NCBI GenBank assembly: GCA_044508625.1
Contig: JBIQHJ010000004.1
Span: 67,217 to 131,216 of the forward strand
Reading direction: 5' to 3'
Origin: Castellaniella sp044508625
GTDB taxonomy: Bacteria > Pseudomonadota > Gammaproteobacteria > Burkholderiales > Burkholderiaceae_B
Length of the DNA stretch: 64,000 nt
Shown here: positions 49,840 to 59,671 of the stretch, in pieces
How positions within the stretch are numbered: the first letter of the stretch is position 1
Layout of the letters: each line of letters starts with the position of its first letter
Notes under the pieces: generated by a model
Seen by the model: the letters and a program-made list of their open reading frames with translations, nothing else
The model's database searches: none
What the model was told of the DNA's origin: nothing
Position numbers and translations under genes: made by a program

Positions 49840-50769
49840 ATGAAAGCAAGGAAGTTGGTCTTGGCATTGATGGTGGCTGCGGGGCTTTGCACAGTGGCGC
49901 AGGCCAAGGAGGGCGGCGACCAGTATCCCAACGGTGCAGAGCACTGGATGACCGGAGCATTGCCCCCGCCGGGCGATTATTTCCTCAATTCCGCCGGCTT
50001 CTACACTGGCAAGCTGCGCGACGGCAATGGCGACAAGGTCTCGGGTGCCAAGGTCGATGCCTGGTTCGACGCGCCGCGCTGGGTTCATGTGACGCCCTAC
50101 CAGTTCCTGGGCGGCAGTTGGGCCTGGCACGTCATCGTGCCTGTCGTCCACCAACGCCTCGAGATGGGTGGGGGCTCGGACACGACGACGGGCATCGGCG
50201 ACGTTGCATTCAGTCCTTTCATCCTGGGCTGGCATAGCGGCGATTGGCACTGGGTGGCGGCGCTGGATATCAACGCGCCGACCGGCACCTACCATTCGGG
50301 AGAGCCGCGGCGCAGCATCGGCGCGAACTACTGGAGCTTCGAGCCGGTCTTTGCGGCGACGTACCGCAATGCCGAGGGCTGGGAGGCCTCGGCCAAGTTC
50401 ATGTACAACTTCAAGACCACCAACAAGGATTTCCGGCCCGATCCGAGCCTGCCCAAGATGGACTACCACTCGGGTGACGAATTCCACATGGATTTCCTGG
50501 TGGGCAAGCACTTCGGCCCCTGGGGCGTGGGAGTCTCGGGCTATTACCTGCAGCAGACCACCAACGACGAACTCGATGGCGAGACGATCAGCTCGGCCAT
50601 GGGGCCGTGGTCGGACGGGCGCAAGGGCAGGGTGCTGGCCTTCGGGCCCAGCGTCAATTACGAGACCAAGTCGGGCATGCAGCTCGTCGGCCAGTGGCAG
50701 CATGAAACCATGGTCAAGAACCGCTTCGGCGGCGACAAGTTCTGGCTCAAGCTGATCATGCCGCTCTGA
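49840..50769 (+). CDS. outer-membrane protein of the phenol MetA degradation family
   Basis: A 309-residue protein with a signal peptide ending AQA and a beta-strand-rich body (WHVIVPVVHQRLEMG, GIGDVAFSPFILGWHSGDWHW, SIGANYWSFEPVFAATYR) typical of the Phenol_MetA_deg/SphA outer-membrane group found with aromatic-degradation genes. It probably forms a channel for hydrophobic or aromatic molecules. It ends ...FWLKLIMPL, a barrel-like finish. AAAGGAGA lies seven bases before the ATG. It leads the third Liv importer operon. Confidence 0.82.
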   Translation: MKARKLVLALMVAAGLCTVAQAKEGGDQYPNGAEHWMTGALPPPGDYFLNSAGFYTGKLRDGNGDKVSGAKVDAWFDAPRWVHVTPYQFLGGSWAWHVIVPVVHQRLEMGGGSDTTTGIGDVAFSPFILGWHSGDWHWVAALDINAPTGTYHSGEPRRSIGANYWSFEPVFAATYRNAEGWEASAKFMYNFKTTNKDFRPDPSLPKMDYHSGDEFHMDFLVGKHFGPWGVGVSGYYLQQTTNDELDGETISSAMGPWSDGRKGRVLAFGPSVNYETKSGMQLVGQWQHETMVKNRFGGDKFWLKLIMPL

Positions 50770-50832
50770 GGTCGGCAGGGTCCTGCCGTTCCGGCATCGA
50801 CACCCATCAGAATATTCTTCCAAGGAGACAAC

Positions 50833-52131
50833 ATGAATCCTCACATGAATGGGGCGTTGGGGGCTTTTTCCCCTTCCCGCCGCAGCACCCTCAAAAAGCT
50901 CGGTGGCCTGGGCGCCGCCGCCATGCTGCCCTTTCCCGCCGCGCACGCCGCGAGCAGCCTGAAGGTCGGCTTCGTCAGCCCCCAGACCGGCCCGCTGGCC
51001 GTCTTCGCCGAGTCCGATGCGTTTCTCCTTCAACAGGTCCGCAAGGCCCTGGAGGGCGGCGTCACCTTGGCCGGGCGCAAATACCCTGTGGAAATCATCT
51101 ACAAGGATTCCCAGTCCAGCTCGAACCGCGCCGCGGACGTCACGGCGGAACTGATCCTCAAGGACCAGGTGGACATCGTCGTCGCGGCCAGCACGCCGAC
51201 GACCACCAATCCGGTGGCCGACCAGTGCGAGCTCAACGGCGTGCCCTGCATCACCAACGGCACCCCCTGGCAGTCGTACTTCTTCGGACGCGGCGGCAAG
51301 CCCGACACCGGTTTCGAATGGACCTGGCATTACTTCTGGGGCCTTGACGAAATCATCGGGGTATTCACTCATCTGTGGGATCAACTGCCCACGAACAAGG
51401 TCGTCGGCGGGCTGTGGCCGAACGATTCGGATGGCAATGCCTGGACGGACCCCAACGTGGGGTTCCCGCCGGCGCTCTCCAAGATCGGCTACAAATTGGT
51501 CGATCCGGGGCATTATCAGAGCCCCTCGGACAATTTCTCGGCCTATATCGGCGCCTTCAAGGAAAAGGGCGTCGGAATCGTCACGGGCGTGGTGCCGCCC
51601 CCGGATTTCGCCAATTTCTGGGCCCAGGCCATCCGCCAGGACCTGCGTCCCGCCATCGTCACGGTCGGCAAGGCGTGCCAGCACAACGCCACGGTCAAAT
51701 CCTACGGCAGGCGGGCCGCCGGCCTCTCGCTGGAACTCTGGTGGTCGCCCGCCTTCTCTTTCACCTCCAGCTTGACAGGTCAGACGGCCGCCGAGCTGGC
51801 CGAAGCGTTCACCGCGCATTCCGGCGTGCCCTGGAACATGCCTCTGGGCCTGAACCACTCGTTGTTCGAACTGGCTGCGGATGTGTTCAAGCGCGCCGCG
51901 GACCGCAGTCCGGAAGCGATCCGCGATGCCATCCGCGGCACGCGCCTGAACACGATTGCCGGTCCCATCGACTTTTCCTCGGGGCCGGTGCCCAACGTCT
52001 GCAAGACCGTGCTGGCCGGGGGTCAATGGAAGTGGCGCAACAAGGCCCTCGAACTGTTGCTGGTGGACAATAGCCACGCCGCCGGGATGCCGCTGCAGGA
52101 TCAATTCGAGCCGATCCGGTACGACGTATGA
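50833..52131 (+). CDS. Liv-type ABC importer binding protein, cassette 3, Tat-like signal
   Basis: A 432-residue binding protein (Peripla_BP_6). The N-terminus has SRRSTLKKLGGLGAAAMLPF, a twin-arginine-like signal ending AAHA, unlike the Sec signals of the other two binding proteins. Mature start ASSLKVGFVSPQTGPLAVFAE. Long inserts such as FFGRGGKPDTGFEWTWHYFWG suggest a larger ligand or a cofactor. It starts cassette 3, whose order (binding protein, G, F, H, M) differs from cassettes 1 and 2. Confidence 0.88.
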   Translation: MNPHMNGALGAFSPSRRSTLKKLGGLGAAAMLPFPAAHAASSLKVGFVSPQTGPLAVFAESDAFLLQQVRKALEGGVTLAGRKYPVEIIYKDSQSSSNRAADVTAELILKDQVDIVVAASTPTTTNPVADQCELNGVPCITNGTPWQSYFFGRGGKPDTGFEWTWHYFWGLDEIIGVFTHLWDQLPTNKVVGGLWPNDSDGNAWTDPNVGFPPALSKIGYKLVDPGHYQSPSDNFSAYIGAFKEKGVGIVTGVVPPPDFANFWAQAIRQDLRPAIVTVGKACQHNATVKSYGRRAAGLSLELWWSPAFSFTSSLTGQTAAELAEAFTAHSGVPWNMPLGLNHSLFELAADVFKRAADRSPEAIRDAIRGTRLNTIAGPIDFSSGPVPNVCKTVLAGGQWKWRNKALELLLVDNSHAAGMPLQDQFEPIRYDV

Positions 52132-52853
52132 AACCTTTGATCGAAGTCTTGGAGATCGCCAAGTCCTTCGGCAGCTTGCGGGTGCTGGAGGGCCTGTCCT
52201 TCTCGCTCCCGCAAGGCGAGGTGCTGGGGGTGATCGGTCCGAACGGCGCGGGCAAGACCACGCTGTTCAACCTGATCGCCGGGGACCTGCAGCCCGGCCG
52301 CGGCCAGGTGGTGTTCGATGGCCAGGACGTCACCCGGCTGCCGTCGGCACGGCGCTGTCGCCTGGGCATCGGCCGCACCTATCAGATTCCGCACCCCTTC
52401 GTCGGGATGACGGTCTACGAGAACGTCCTGGTGGGAGCGAGCTTCGGGGCGGGCCGCAGCGAACGCGAGGCGCGGGAGCCCGCCCGTCGGTCGCTGGAGC
52501 TCACCGGGCTGCTCGGCAAGGCCAATCGGATCTCGGGCAGCCTGCCGCTGCTCGACCGCAAGCGCCTCGAGCTGGCCCGGGCCCTGGCGACCGAGCCGCG
52601 TGTGCTGCTGCTCGACGAGATCGCCGGCGGGCTCAGCGATCCGGAGGTCGCCGAGCTCATCAAGACCATCCAGACGATCCGCGGTCTGGGGGTCTCGATG
52701 ATCTGGATAGAGCACATCGTCCATGCGCTGATGGCGGTGGCCGACCAGTTGCTGGTGCTCGATGCCGGGACGGTGCTGGTGCAGGGCGTGCCCGAGGTGG
52801 TGATGCAGGATGCCCGGGTGCGCGAAGTCTATATGGGGATAGCGCTCGAATGA
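52128..52853 (+). CDS. Liv-type ABC ATPase (LivG), cassette 3
   Basis: A 241-residue ATPase with Walker A GPNGAGKTT and Walker B RVLLLDEIAGGLSDPE. The signature region reads LPLLDRKRLELARALA, so the usual LSYG/LSGG signature is degenerate, as seen in some LivG. The start overlaps the binding-protein stop (ATGA). Confidence 0.9.
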   Translation: MKPLIEVLEIAKSFGSLRVLEGLSFSLPQGEVLGVIGPNGAGKTTLFNLIAGDLQPGRGQVVFDGQDVTRLPSARRCRLGIGRTYQIPHPFVGMTVYENVLVGASFGAGRSEREAREPARRSLELTGLLGKANRISGSLPLLDRKRLELARALATEPRVLLLDEIAGGLSDPEVAELIKTIQTIRGLGVSMIWIEHIVHALMAVADQLLVLDAGTVLVQGVPEVVMQDARVREVYMGIALE

Positions 52854-53557
52854 AACTGCTCGAGACCAAACAATTGACGGCCTTTTATGGCGATTTCCAA
52901 GCCCTCTATGGGATCGACATCTGCCTGACGGAGGGCGAGGCCCTGGCCGTGATCGGCGCCAATGGCGCGGGCAAGACCACGCTGTTGCGGGCCTTGTGCG
53001 GCATGCTGCCCGACCAGGGCCGCCAGCAGGTGTTTTTCAGGGACGATTGGGTCGGGCAGCGGCCGGCCCACGAGATGACCGCCATGGGCATCGCCATGAT
53101 CCCCGAGGGCCGCAAGCTCTTTCCCAGCCTGAACGTGGAGGAAAACCTGCTCATGGGGGCCTACGTCCGTCGGCCGGGCCCCTGGACCCTCGAGACGGTC
53201 TACCGGATGTTTCCCGTGCTCGAGACCTTCCGTGCCCGGCAGGCCACGCTGCTCTCGGGCGGGCAGCAGCAGATGGTGGCCATCGGGCGCGCCTTGATGT
53301 CCAACCCCGAGGTGTTGCTGTGCGATGAAATCTCCCTGGGCCTGGCGCCGGTCATCGTCAAGGACGTGTACCAGGCCATCGCCGCGATCCGCGCCCAGGG
53401 GATGTCGTTGATCCTGGTCGAACAGGACATACATCAGGCGCTGGCGGTCTCGGACCGCATGGTCTGCCTGTGCGAAGGCAGAGCGGTGCTCGAGGGCGCG
53501 GCCGATGCCTACAGCCAGGACCAGATCGCCAATGCCTATTTCGGAGTGGCGCCATGA
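52850..53557 (+). CDS. Liv-type ABC ATPase (LivF), cassette 3
   Basis: A 235-residue ATPase: Walker A GANGAGKTT, signature LSGGQQQMVAIGRAL, Walker B VLLCDEISLGLAP, H-loop LVEQD. Overlaps LivG and the LivH permease by ATGA at both ends. Confidence 0.92.
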   Translation: MKLLETKQLTAFYGDFQALYGIDICLTEGEALAVIGANGAGKTTLLRALCGMLPDQGRQQVFFRDDWVGQRPAHEMTAMGIAMIPEGRKLFPSLNVEENLLMGAYVRRPGPWTLETVYRMFPVLETFRARQATLLSGGQQQMVAIGRALMSNPEVLLCDEISLGLAPVIVKDVYQAIAAIRAQGMSLILVEQDIHQALAVSDRMVCLCEGRAVLEGAADAYSQDQIANAYFGVAP

Positions 53558-54426
53558 TGCAATGGGTCAATATCATCATTCAGGGCGGGCTGACCGGTGG
53601 GCTGTATGCGCTGATGGCGATCGGCCTGTCGCTGTCTTTCGGCATCATGCGGCTGGTCAATATCGCCCATGGCGATCTGACGATCATGTCGGCCTTCATC
53701 GCCCTGGCGATCGCGGCGTGGCTGGGTTCGGACAGTCTGCTCATCCTGCCGTTGGCCGTCGTGATCATGGCGGTCCTGGGGTATACGCTGCAGCGCCTGC
53801 TGCTGAATCGCGTCCTGGGCACCGACCTCCTGCCGCCGCTGCTGGTCACTTTCGGCCTGTCGATCATCATCCAGAACGGGCTGCTGGAGATCTTTTCCGC
53901 CGACACCCGGATACTGCCCTCGGGCTCGCTGGTGACCGACAGCATATCGGTCGCGGGCGGCCTGCAGGTCGGGGTCCTGCCCCTGCTGACCTTCGTCGTG
54001 GCGCTGGGCGTGTTCGCCCTGCTGCAGGCCCTGTTCTCCTGGACACGCCTGGGGCGCACGTTTCGCGCGGCGGCCGACGATCCCCATACAGTGCGGCTGA
54101 TGGGGGTGGACAACCGGCACGTCTACGCCCTGGCCATGGGCCTGGCCATGGCCGTGACGGCCATCGGCGGGATGTTCTTCGTCCTGAGCACCACGGTGGG
54201 GCCCGCGGAAGGCGGCGCCAGGCTGATCTACGCCTTCGAGGCGGTCATCATCGGGGGCCTGGGCTCGCTGTGGGGCACCCTGATCGGCGCCATGGTCCTC
54301 GGGGTTGCGCAATCGATTGCGTTGCAGATCGATCCGGGCTGGGGAATCCTGGGAGGGCACCTGGCCTTTTTGCTGATTCTGGTGTTCCGGCCGTATGGCT
54401 TGTTCCCCGTGGCGAGGCAACGTTAG
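53554..54426 (+). CDS. Liv-type ABC permease (LivH), cassette 3
   Basis: A 290-residue membrane permease beginning MMQWVNIIIQGGLTGGLYAL with GLSLSFGIMRLVNIAHGDLTIM and the coupling loop TRLGRTFRAAADDPHTVRLMG. ATG 53554 is within the ATGA overlap; the next codon is also ATG. Confidence 0.92.
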   Translation: MMQWVNIIIQGGLTGGLYALMAIGLSLSFGIMRLVNIAHGDLTIMSAFIALAIAAWLGSDSLLILPLAVVIMAVLGYTLQRLLLNRVLGTDLLPPLLVTFGLSIIIQNGLLEIFSADTRILPSGSLVTDSISVAGGLQVGVLPLLTFVVALGVFALLQALFSWTRLGRTFRAAADDPHTVRLMGVDNRHVYALAMGLAMAVTAIGGMFFVLSTTVGPAEGGARLIYAFEAVIIGGLGSLWGTLIGAMVLGVAQSIALQIDPGWGILGGHLAFLLILVFRPYGLFPVARQR

Positions 54427-54435
54427 AGGCATGAC

Positions 54436-55434
54436 ATGGCAGATTTGACCATAGAGAAATCCAAAGTCGCCCGAACGGCGCACACCACTTTCATGGCCCT
54501 GTTGGCGGTCGTCGTCGTTTCGCTGGTGCTCGGGCCGTGGTGGGTCGATCGGGCGGGGCTGCGCCTGCTCAGTGAATTCTTCTACATGCTGGCGCTCGCT
54601 CAGATGTGGAACCTCATGGCGGGCTATGGCGGTCTTTTGTCCATCGGACAGCAGGCGTTCATCGGGCTGGGCGGCTATGCCCTGGTGTATTTCAGCCTCA
54701 ATGCGGGCCTGGACCCGTTTCTGGCCATTCCCTTGGCGGGACTGCTGTGCGGCCTCGCCGCCCTGCCGATCGGCGTGCTGATGTTCCGCCTCCAGGGCGC
54801 GTATTTCGCGGTCGGCACCTGGGTGGTGGCCGAGGTGTGCCGTTTACTGCTGGCCAATGTCAGCAGCTTTGGCGGCGGGTCCGGCATCTCGGTGACTGCC
54901 GCGCTGCGCGGCATTACGCCCTGGCTGCGCGAGGCGCTGACGCTGTGGGTTGCGCTGGGCCTGGGCCTGGGCATGACGCTGCTGGTGTATGTCCTGTTGC
55001 GCTCGCGCCATGGTCTGGCGCTGACCGCAGTGCGCGACAGTGTGCAGGCCGCCGGCAGCCTCGGAGTATCGGTGCGCCGCGTGCAATGGGTCGTGTATCT
55101 GATCTGCGCGATCTGTTGCGGCATGGCGGGAGCGCTGATTTTCATCACCAAGCTGCGGATATCGCCCGATGCGGCGTTTTCGATCGACTGGATGGTCGCC
55201 ATGATCTTCATCGTCGTGATCGGCGGCATCGGCACGATCGAAGGCCCGTTGGTCGGAACCTTGCTCTATTTCATTTTGCGCGAGCAGCTCAGCGAATACG
55301 GCAGCGTGTACCTGATCTGTGTTGGCGCGCTGACCGTCGCCGTGATGCTCTGGAGTCCAAAAGGAGTTTGGGGAAAACTCGGTTCCCGTTTCGGCTGGGA
55401 GCTCTTTCCGGTGCGTCGCCATCTGCGGCGCTGA
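54436..55434 (+). CDS. Liv-type ABC permease (LivM), cassette 3
   Basis: A 332-residue membrane permease with LWNLMAGYGGLLSIGQQAF-type motif (here QMWNLMAGYGG) and RSRHGLALTAVRDSVQAAGSLG as coupling loop. It ends the third importer. The 54 bp to the convergent flavin oxidoreductase show no clear terminator. Confidence 0.92.
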   Translation: MADLTIEKSKVARTAHTTFMALLAVVVVSLVLGPWWVDRAGLRLLSEFFYMLALAQMWNLMAGYGGLLSIGQQAFIGLGGYALVYFSLNAGLDPFLAIPLAGLLCGLAALPIGVLMFRLQGAYFAVGTWVVAEVCRLLLANVSSFGGGSGISVTAALRGITPWLREALTLWVALGLGLGMTLLVYVLLRSRHGLALTAVRDSVQAAGSLGVSVRRVQWVVYLICAICCGMAGALIFITKLRISPDAAFSIDWMVAMIFIVVIGGIGTIEGPLVGTLLYFILREQLSEYGSVYLICVGALTVAVMLWSPKGVWGKLGSRFGWELFPVRRHLRR

Positions 55435-55488
55435 GCGCACCGGGTTTCGTTTCGGACCCGATCAGCGGTTGGGCGCCTCCGTGGCATA

Positions 55489-56202
55489 TCAGTATCCGTA
55501 GAAGCCCTCGCTGCGGATCGAGGCCTCGGGGATGCCGGCCTGGGCCAGCGAGCCGCCCAGCGCCTCGACCATGGCCGGGGACCCCGTGATGTAGATCCAG
55601 GGATCGCTCAGGCCGTCCATCGCCCGGCGCACCGCGGCCGCGTCGATCCGGCCGTGCAGGCCCTCCCAGCGCTCGTCCGGGGCGGTGAGGGTCGCCAGCA
55701 GGCGCAGCCGCGGATTCAGCCGCGTGAGCTCGCGCAGCTCGTCCAGGAAGGCCGCGTCCTCGGCGCGCCGGTTCGAGTACAGCAGCGTGAACTGGTGCGG
55801 CGTGCCCGCATGCGTGGCATGGCGCAGCATGCTCATGTACGGGGTGACGCCGATCCCTCCGGCGACGAGGACCAGCGGCCGGCCGGCCTCGCCCGGCAGG
55901 GTCAGCTTGCCGTAGGGCCCGCTGAACCGCGCCTGCGCGCCCGGCGCCAGCCCGGCCAGCGCGCGCTTGAACGGCGTATCGCGCAGCCGCGTCGCCACGC
56001 ACACCGCGTCCTCGTGCGGCGCGCTGACGAGCGAGAACGTGTGCTTCAGGGGCGGGGCGTCGGCGCCCCCGTCCTGCGGCAGCGCCAGCGAGATCGTCTG
56101 CCCGGGCACGAAGGCGAAGCCCTCGGGCTTGGCGAATCGGAAAGCCGCGGTGTCGCGGGCCACGGTGAGGCGGTCGATCAGGCGGGTGTCGTAGGTGGGC
56201 AT
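55489..56202 (-). CDS. ferredoxin-NADP reductase-like flavin oxidoreductase
   Basis: A 237-residue FAD/NAD(P)H oxidoreductase without an attached Fe-S domain. FAD region: HTFSLVSAP at residues ~54-62, where the usual RxYS reads HTFS; phosphate loop ARFSGPYGKLTLP; nucleotide site AGGIGVTPYMSML; and YITGSPAMVEALGGSLAQAG before an aromatic C-terminus (EGFYGY). The partner protein is unknown. The gene is expressed from a leader that is repeated in front of ovoA (23548-23710). It is convergent with Liv cassette 3. Confidence 0.88.
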   Translation of the reverse strand: MPTYDTRLIDRLTVARDTAAFRFAKPEGFAFVPGQTISLALPQDGGADAPPLKHTFSLVSAPHEDAVCVATRLRDTPFKRALAGLAPGAQARFSGPYGKLTLPGEAGRPLVLVAGGIGVTPYMSMLRHATHAGTPHQFTLLYSNRRAEDAAFLDELRELTRLNPRLRLLATLTAPDERWEGLHGRIDAAAVRRAMDGLSDPWIYITGSPAMVEALGGSLAQAGIPEASIRSEGFYGY

Positions 56203-56358
56203 GGGGGCTCCTGGCGTGGTCTGCCGGCTCGCCCGCCGCCTTCAGTGCGGCGGGAGAGGCCGTTTTCCACATGTGTCCGTATGTGTGTGCGCATGGGATG
56301 CCGGCCGCGAGCCTGGCGTTCCCGGTCCATGATACGCCCCGCGGCGGGATGAATGAAC
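56200..56358 (-). repeat. dispersed 160-bp noncoding element, copy 2 (flavin oxidoreductase leader)
   Basis: Second copy of the element at 23548-23710, in the same orientation relative to its gene. On the minus strand: TTCATT, 17-bp spacer, TATCAT, then a leader with a strong hairpin CCCGCCGC-actgaag-GCGGCGGG and two GCCGGC words able to pair with each other, ending CCAGGAGCCCCC before the start codon at 56202. Likely a promoter plus structured leader. The hairpin is much weaker in copy 1. Confidence 0.75.
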
Positions 56359-56502
56359 CCCGGATGGCGTGGGGGCCCGATGCCCTGCAGGCCGCAAGCT
56401 GCCTGCAGTTGGGGGCGGACCATTTATTGCTGACGGGCGATGCCGCCTTCCAGCGGGTCCATGGCCTGAATGTCCTGGTGATCGGTTGAATGGCTTGGTG
56501 AT
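56359..56502. other. intergenic stretch with no recognised element
   Basis: Lies between the repeated leader and the 15-bp tandem repeats. It shows one imperfect 20-bp duplication (TGGTGATCGGTTGAA at 56476 and TGGTGATCGGCTGGG at 56496) and no credible gene on either strand. Confidence 0.6.
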
Positions 56503-56592
56503 CGGCTGGGGGAACTTCGGCTGAGGGGACTCCGGCTGAGGGAACTCCGGCTGAGGGAACTCCGGCTGAGGGGACTCCGGCTGAGGCGAGGG
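56503..56592. repeat. 15-bp tandem repeat array, about five to six units
   Basis: Units begin CGGCTG at 56503, 56518, 56533, 56548, 56563 and 56578. Two middle units are identical (CGGCTGAGGGAACTC) and their neighbours differ by one or two bases. The array lies 54 bp upstream of the serA promoter, 116 bp before its start codon. On the minus strand it would read as PQPEF-type repeats, but no gene context supports translation. A short variable-number repeat is the simplest view. Confidence 0.9.
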
Positions 56593-56645
56593 GATCGCCA
56601 CGGCCCGCGGCCCGCCCCTTGACCCCTGCCTCATCAGGGATGACC

Positions 56646-56674
56646 CTGACTGCGAAACGGAAATGCGTCACAAT
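56646..56674 (+). promoter_or_regulatory. candidate sigma-70 promoter of serA
   Basis: CTGACT (56646-56651), 17-bp spacer, CACAAT (56669-56674); four of six consensus bases in each box. A start near 56681 gives a 27-nt leader and supports ATG 56708 over ATG 56663, which would lie inside the promoter. Confidence 0.45.
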
Positions 56675-56707
56675 GCTCGTTTCCCCCAACTCGATGGAAT
56701 CTGCCCC

Positions 56708-57907
<1,200 letters not shown>

Positions 57908-57914
57908 GGACCGT

Positions 57915-57947
57915 GCGGCGCCGGGCCCCAGGGCCCCGGTCCGCCGC
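57915..57947 (+). terminator. terminator-like GC hairpin after serA
   Basis: GCGGCG (57915-57920) pairs with CGCCGC (57942-57947) and the inner CCGGG (57921-57925) with CCCGG (57935-57939). It starts eight bases after the stop. No T-run follows, so efficiency is uncertain. Confidence 0.45.
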
Positions 57948-58035
57948 CACGTGGCCGCCCAGCCATCCGGCCACCCAGCCTCCCTGCTGCCTGGCCGCCG
58001 CGCCGCGGCGCGCATGACCCCACTGCCGGGTGGGG

Positions 58036-58042
58036 TACCCAT
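58036..58042 (+). promoter_or_regulatory. candidate NarL heptamer upstream of narK
   Basis: TACCCAT fits the NarL heptamer TACYYMT and lies 175 bp before narK, about 155 bp upstream of the predicted start of transcription. A single heptamer is weak evidence. Confidence 0.3.
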
Positions 58043-58142
58043 TCCCGCGCGGCGGCCCTATACTGGCCTCTCCTGTTTCCCGACCTTCCCGATCCGGCGG
58101 GGCATGTCCGCCGGAACGACTCTCCCGCAGTACCGGGGCCTG

Positions 58143-58184
58143 TTGATGTAGGTCAGTACCCCGTCAGCGGGTGGGGGTTATGGT
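58143..58184 (+). promoter_or_regulatory. FNR-dependent promoter of narK
   Basis: TTGAT-GTAG-GTCAG (58143-58156) matches the FNR/Dnr box with eight of ten bases. A -10-like TATGGT lies at 58179-58184, predicting a start near 58191 and placing the box centre (58149.5) at -41.5, the classical class II FNR position. The leader to narK is about 20 nt. The 303-bp gap from serA otherwise holds the serA hairpin, a NarL-like heptamer and no gene. Confidence 0.7.
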
Positions 58185-58210
58185 GAGGGGTCATCTGAAA
58201 AGGAGCGCGC

Positions 58211-59617
58211 ATGAGCCAGCCCCCCTCTGCCAAGGCAGCCCGAGGAAAACGGCTTCTCACGGTCTGGACGCCCGAGGATCGGGACTTCTGGATTCGCGAG
58301 GGCAACGCAATCGCCAACGTCAATCTCTGGATTTCCATCCCGGCGCTGTTCCTGGCATTCGCGGTCTGGCAGATGTGGAGCGTCGTCGCGGTCAACCTCC
58401 CCAACCTCGGCTTCAAATACACTGAAAACCAGCTTTTCTGGCTCGCGGCCCTGCCGGCGCTGTCGGGGGCGACGCTGCGGATCTTCTATTCCTTCATGGT
58501 GCCGGTGTTCGGCGGACGGCGCTGGACGGCGCTGACCACGGCCAGCCTGCTGCTGCCCACCATCGGCGTGGGCCTGGCGGTCCAGGATCCGACCACGCCC
58601 TATTCGACGATGCTGATCCTCGCGCTGCTGTGCGGGCTGGGGGGCGGGAATTTCTCCTCCTCGATGGCGAACATCAGCTTCTTCTTTCCCAAGGAACGCA
58701 AGGGCTCGGCGCTGGGCCTGAACGCGGGGCTGGGCAACCTCGGGGTGTCCTCTGTCCAGTTCCTCGCGCCCATCGTGATCACCATCGGCATGCTGGGTCC
58801 CTGGGCCGGCGAGCCCCAGCACGCGCAGCTCTCGGGCATGCACGGCGGCCCGATCGAGGTCTGGGCCCAGAACGCGGCGTTCATCTGGGTGCCCTTCATC
58901 ATCATCGTGTCCATGCTGGCCTGGGTGGCCATGCACGACATCGCCGACGCCAAGGCCTCGTTTTCCGAGCAGGCGGTGATCTTCCGGCGCAAGCACAACT
59001 GGATCATGTGCTTCCTGTACCTGGGGACCTTCGGCTCGTTCATCGGCTTCTCGGCGGGCTTTCCGCTCTTGATCAAGCTCCTCTATCCCGAGGTGCGGCC
59101 GCTGCAGTACGCCTGGCTGGGGCCGCTGGTCGGGGCGCTGGCCCGGCCCTTCGGCGGCTGGCTGTCCGACCGCATCGGCGGCGCGCGGGTGACGGCCTGG
59201 AACTTCGCGCTGATGGCCCTGGGGGTCGTCGGCGTGATGATGGCGCTGCCCAGCGGCCAGTCCCCCGGCAGCTTTGGCGGATTCCTGCTGTCGTTCCTGC
59301 TGCTGTTCTTCCTCTCGGGCATCGGCAACGGCTCGACCTTCGCGATGATCCCGCCGATCTTCAACACGCTGGCCCACCGCAGGCTGTCGGGCGAGCAGGC
59401 CGAGGCCGAGGGTTCGCGCGAATCCGCGGCCGTGCTGGGATTCAGCGGCGCGATGGGCGCCTACGGCGGGTTCTTCATCCCCAAGAGCTTCGGCACGTCC
59501 ATCGAGCTGACGGGCTCGCCCTACGCGGCCCTGCTGTTTTTTGTGGTGTTTTATGTGGTCTCCATCCTGGTGACCTGGTGGTACTACGCCCGCCGCAGGG
59601 CCGAGGTGCCCTGCTGA
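58211..59617 (+). CDS. narK: nitrate/nitrite transporter (MFS, NarK type)
   Basis: A 468-residue inner-membrane MFS transporter with about 12 helices. The nitrate-signature blocks are GLGGGNFSSSMANISFFFP with KGSALGLNAGLGNLGVSSVQ in the first half and GIGNGSTFAMIPPIF in the second. It probably exchanges nitrate for nitrite (NarK2-like) or takes nitrate in with protons. The N-terminal ~30 residues are polar (KAARGKRLLTVWTPEDRDFW). AAAAGGAG precedes the ATG. It leads the nar operon from an FNR-type promoter; narG starts 54 bp after its stop. Confidence 0.95.
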   Translation: MSQPPSAKAARGKRLLTVWTPEDRDFWIREGNAIANVNLWISIPALFLAFAVWQMWSVVAVNLPNLGFKYTENQLFWLAALPALSGATLRIFYSFMVPVFGGRRWTALTTASLLLPTIGVGLAVQDPTTPYSTMLILALLCGLGGGNFSSSMANISFFFPKERKGSALGLNAGLGNLGVSSVQFLAPIVITIGMLGPWAGEPQHAQLSGMHGGPIEVWAQNAAFIWVPFIIIVSMLAWVAMHDIADAKASFSEQAVIFRRKHNWIMCFLYLGTFGSFIGFSAGFPLLIKLLYPEVRPLQYAWLGPLVGALARPFGGWLSDRIGGARVTAWNFALMALGVVGVMMALPSGQSPGSFGGFLLSFLLLFFLSGIGNGSTFAMIPPIFNTLAHRRLSGEQAEAEGSRESAAVLGFSGAMGAYGGFFIPKSFGTSIELTGSPYAALLFFVVFYVVSILVTWWYYARRRAEVPC

Positions 59618-59671
59618 GGCGTCTTTCGACGCCGCCCGCATCGTGATTCAACAAGGAACGGAGCGAATATC

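Noticed and set aside
49822..52104. 760-codon open frame on the minus strand
   Set aside because: Antisense to the MetA-type protein and a binding protein whose own motifs, signal peptides and ribosome sites are clear.
56503..56592. CRISPR array
   Set aside because: The 15-bp units are directly tandem with no spacers, and no cas genes are present.
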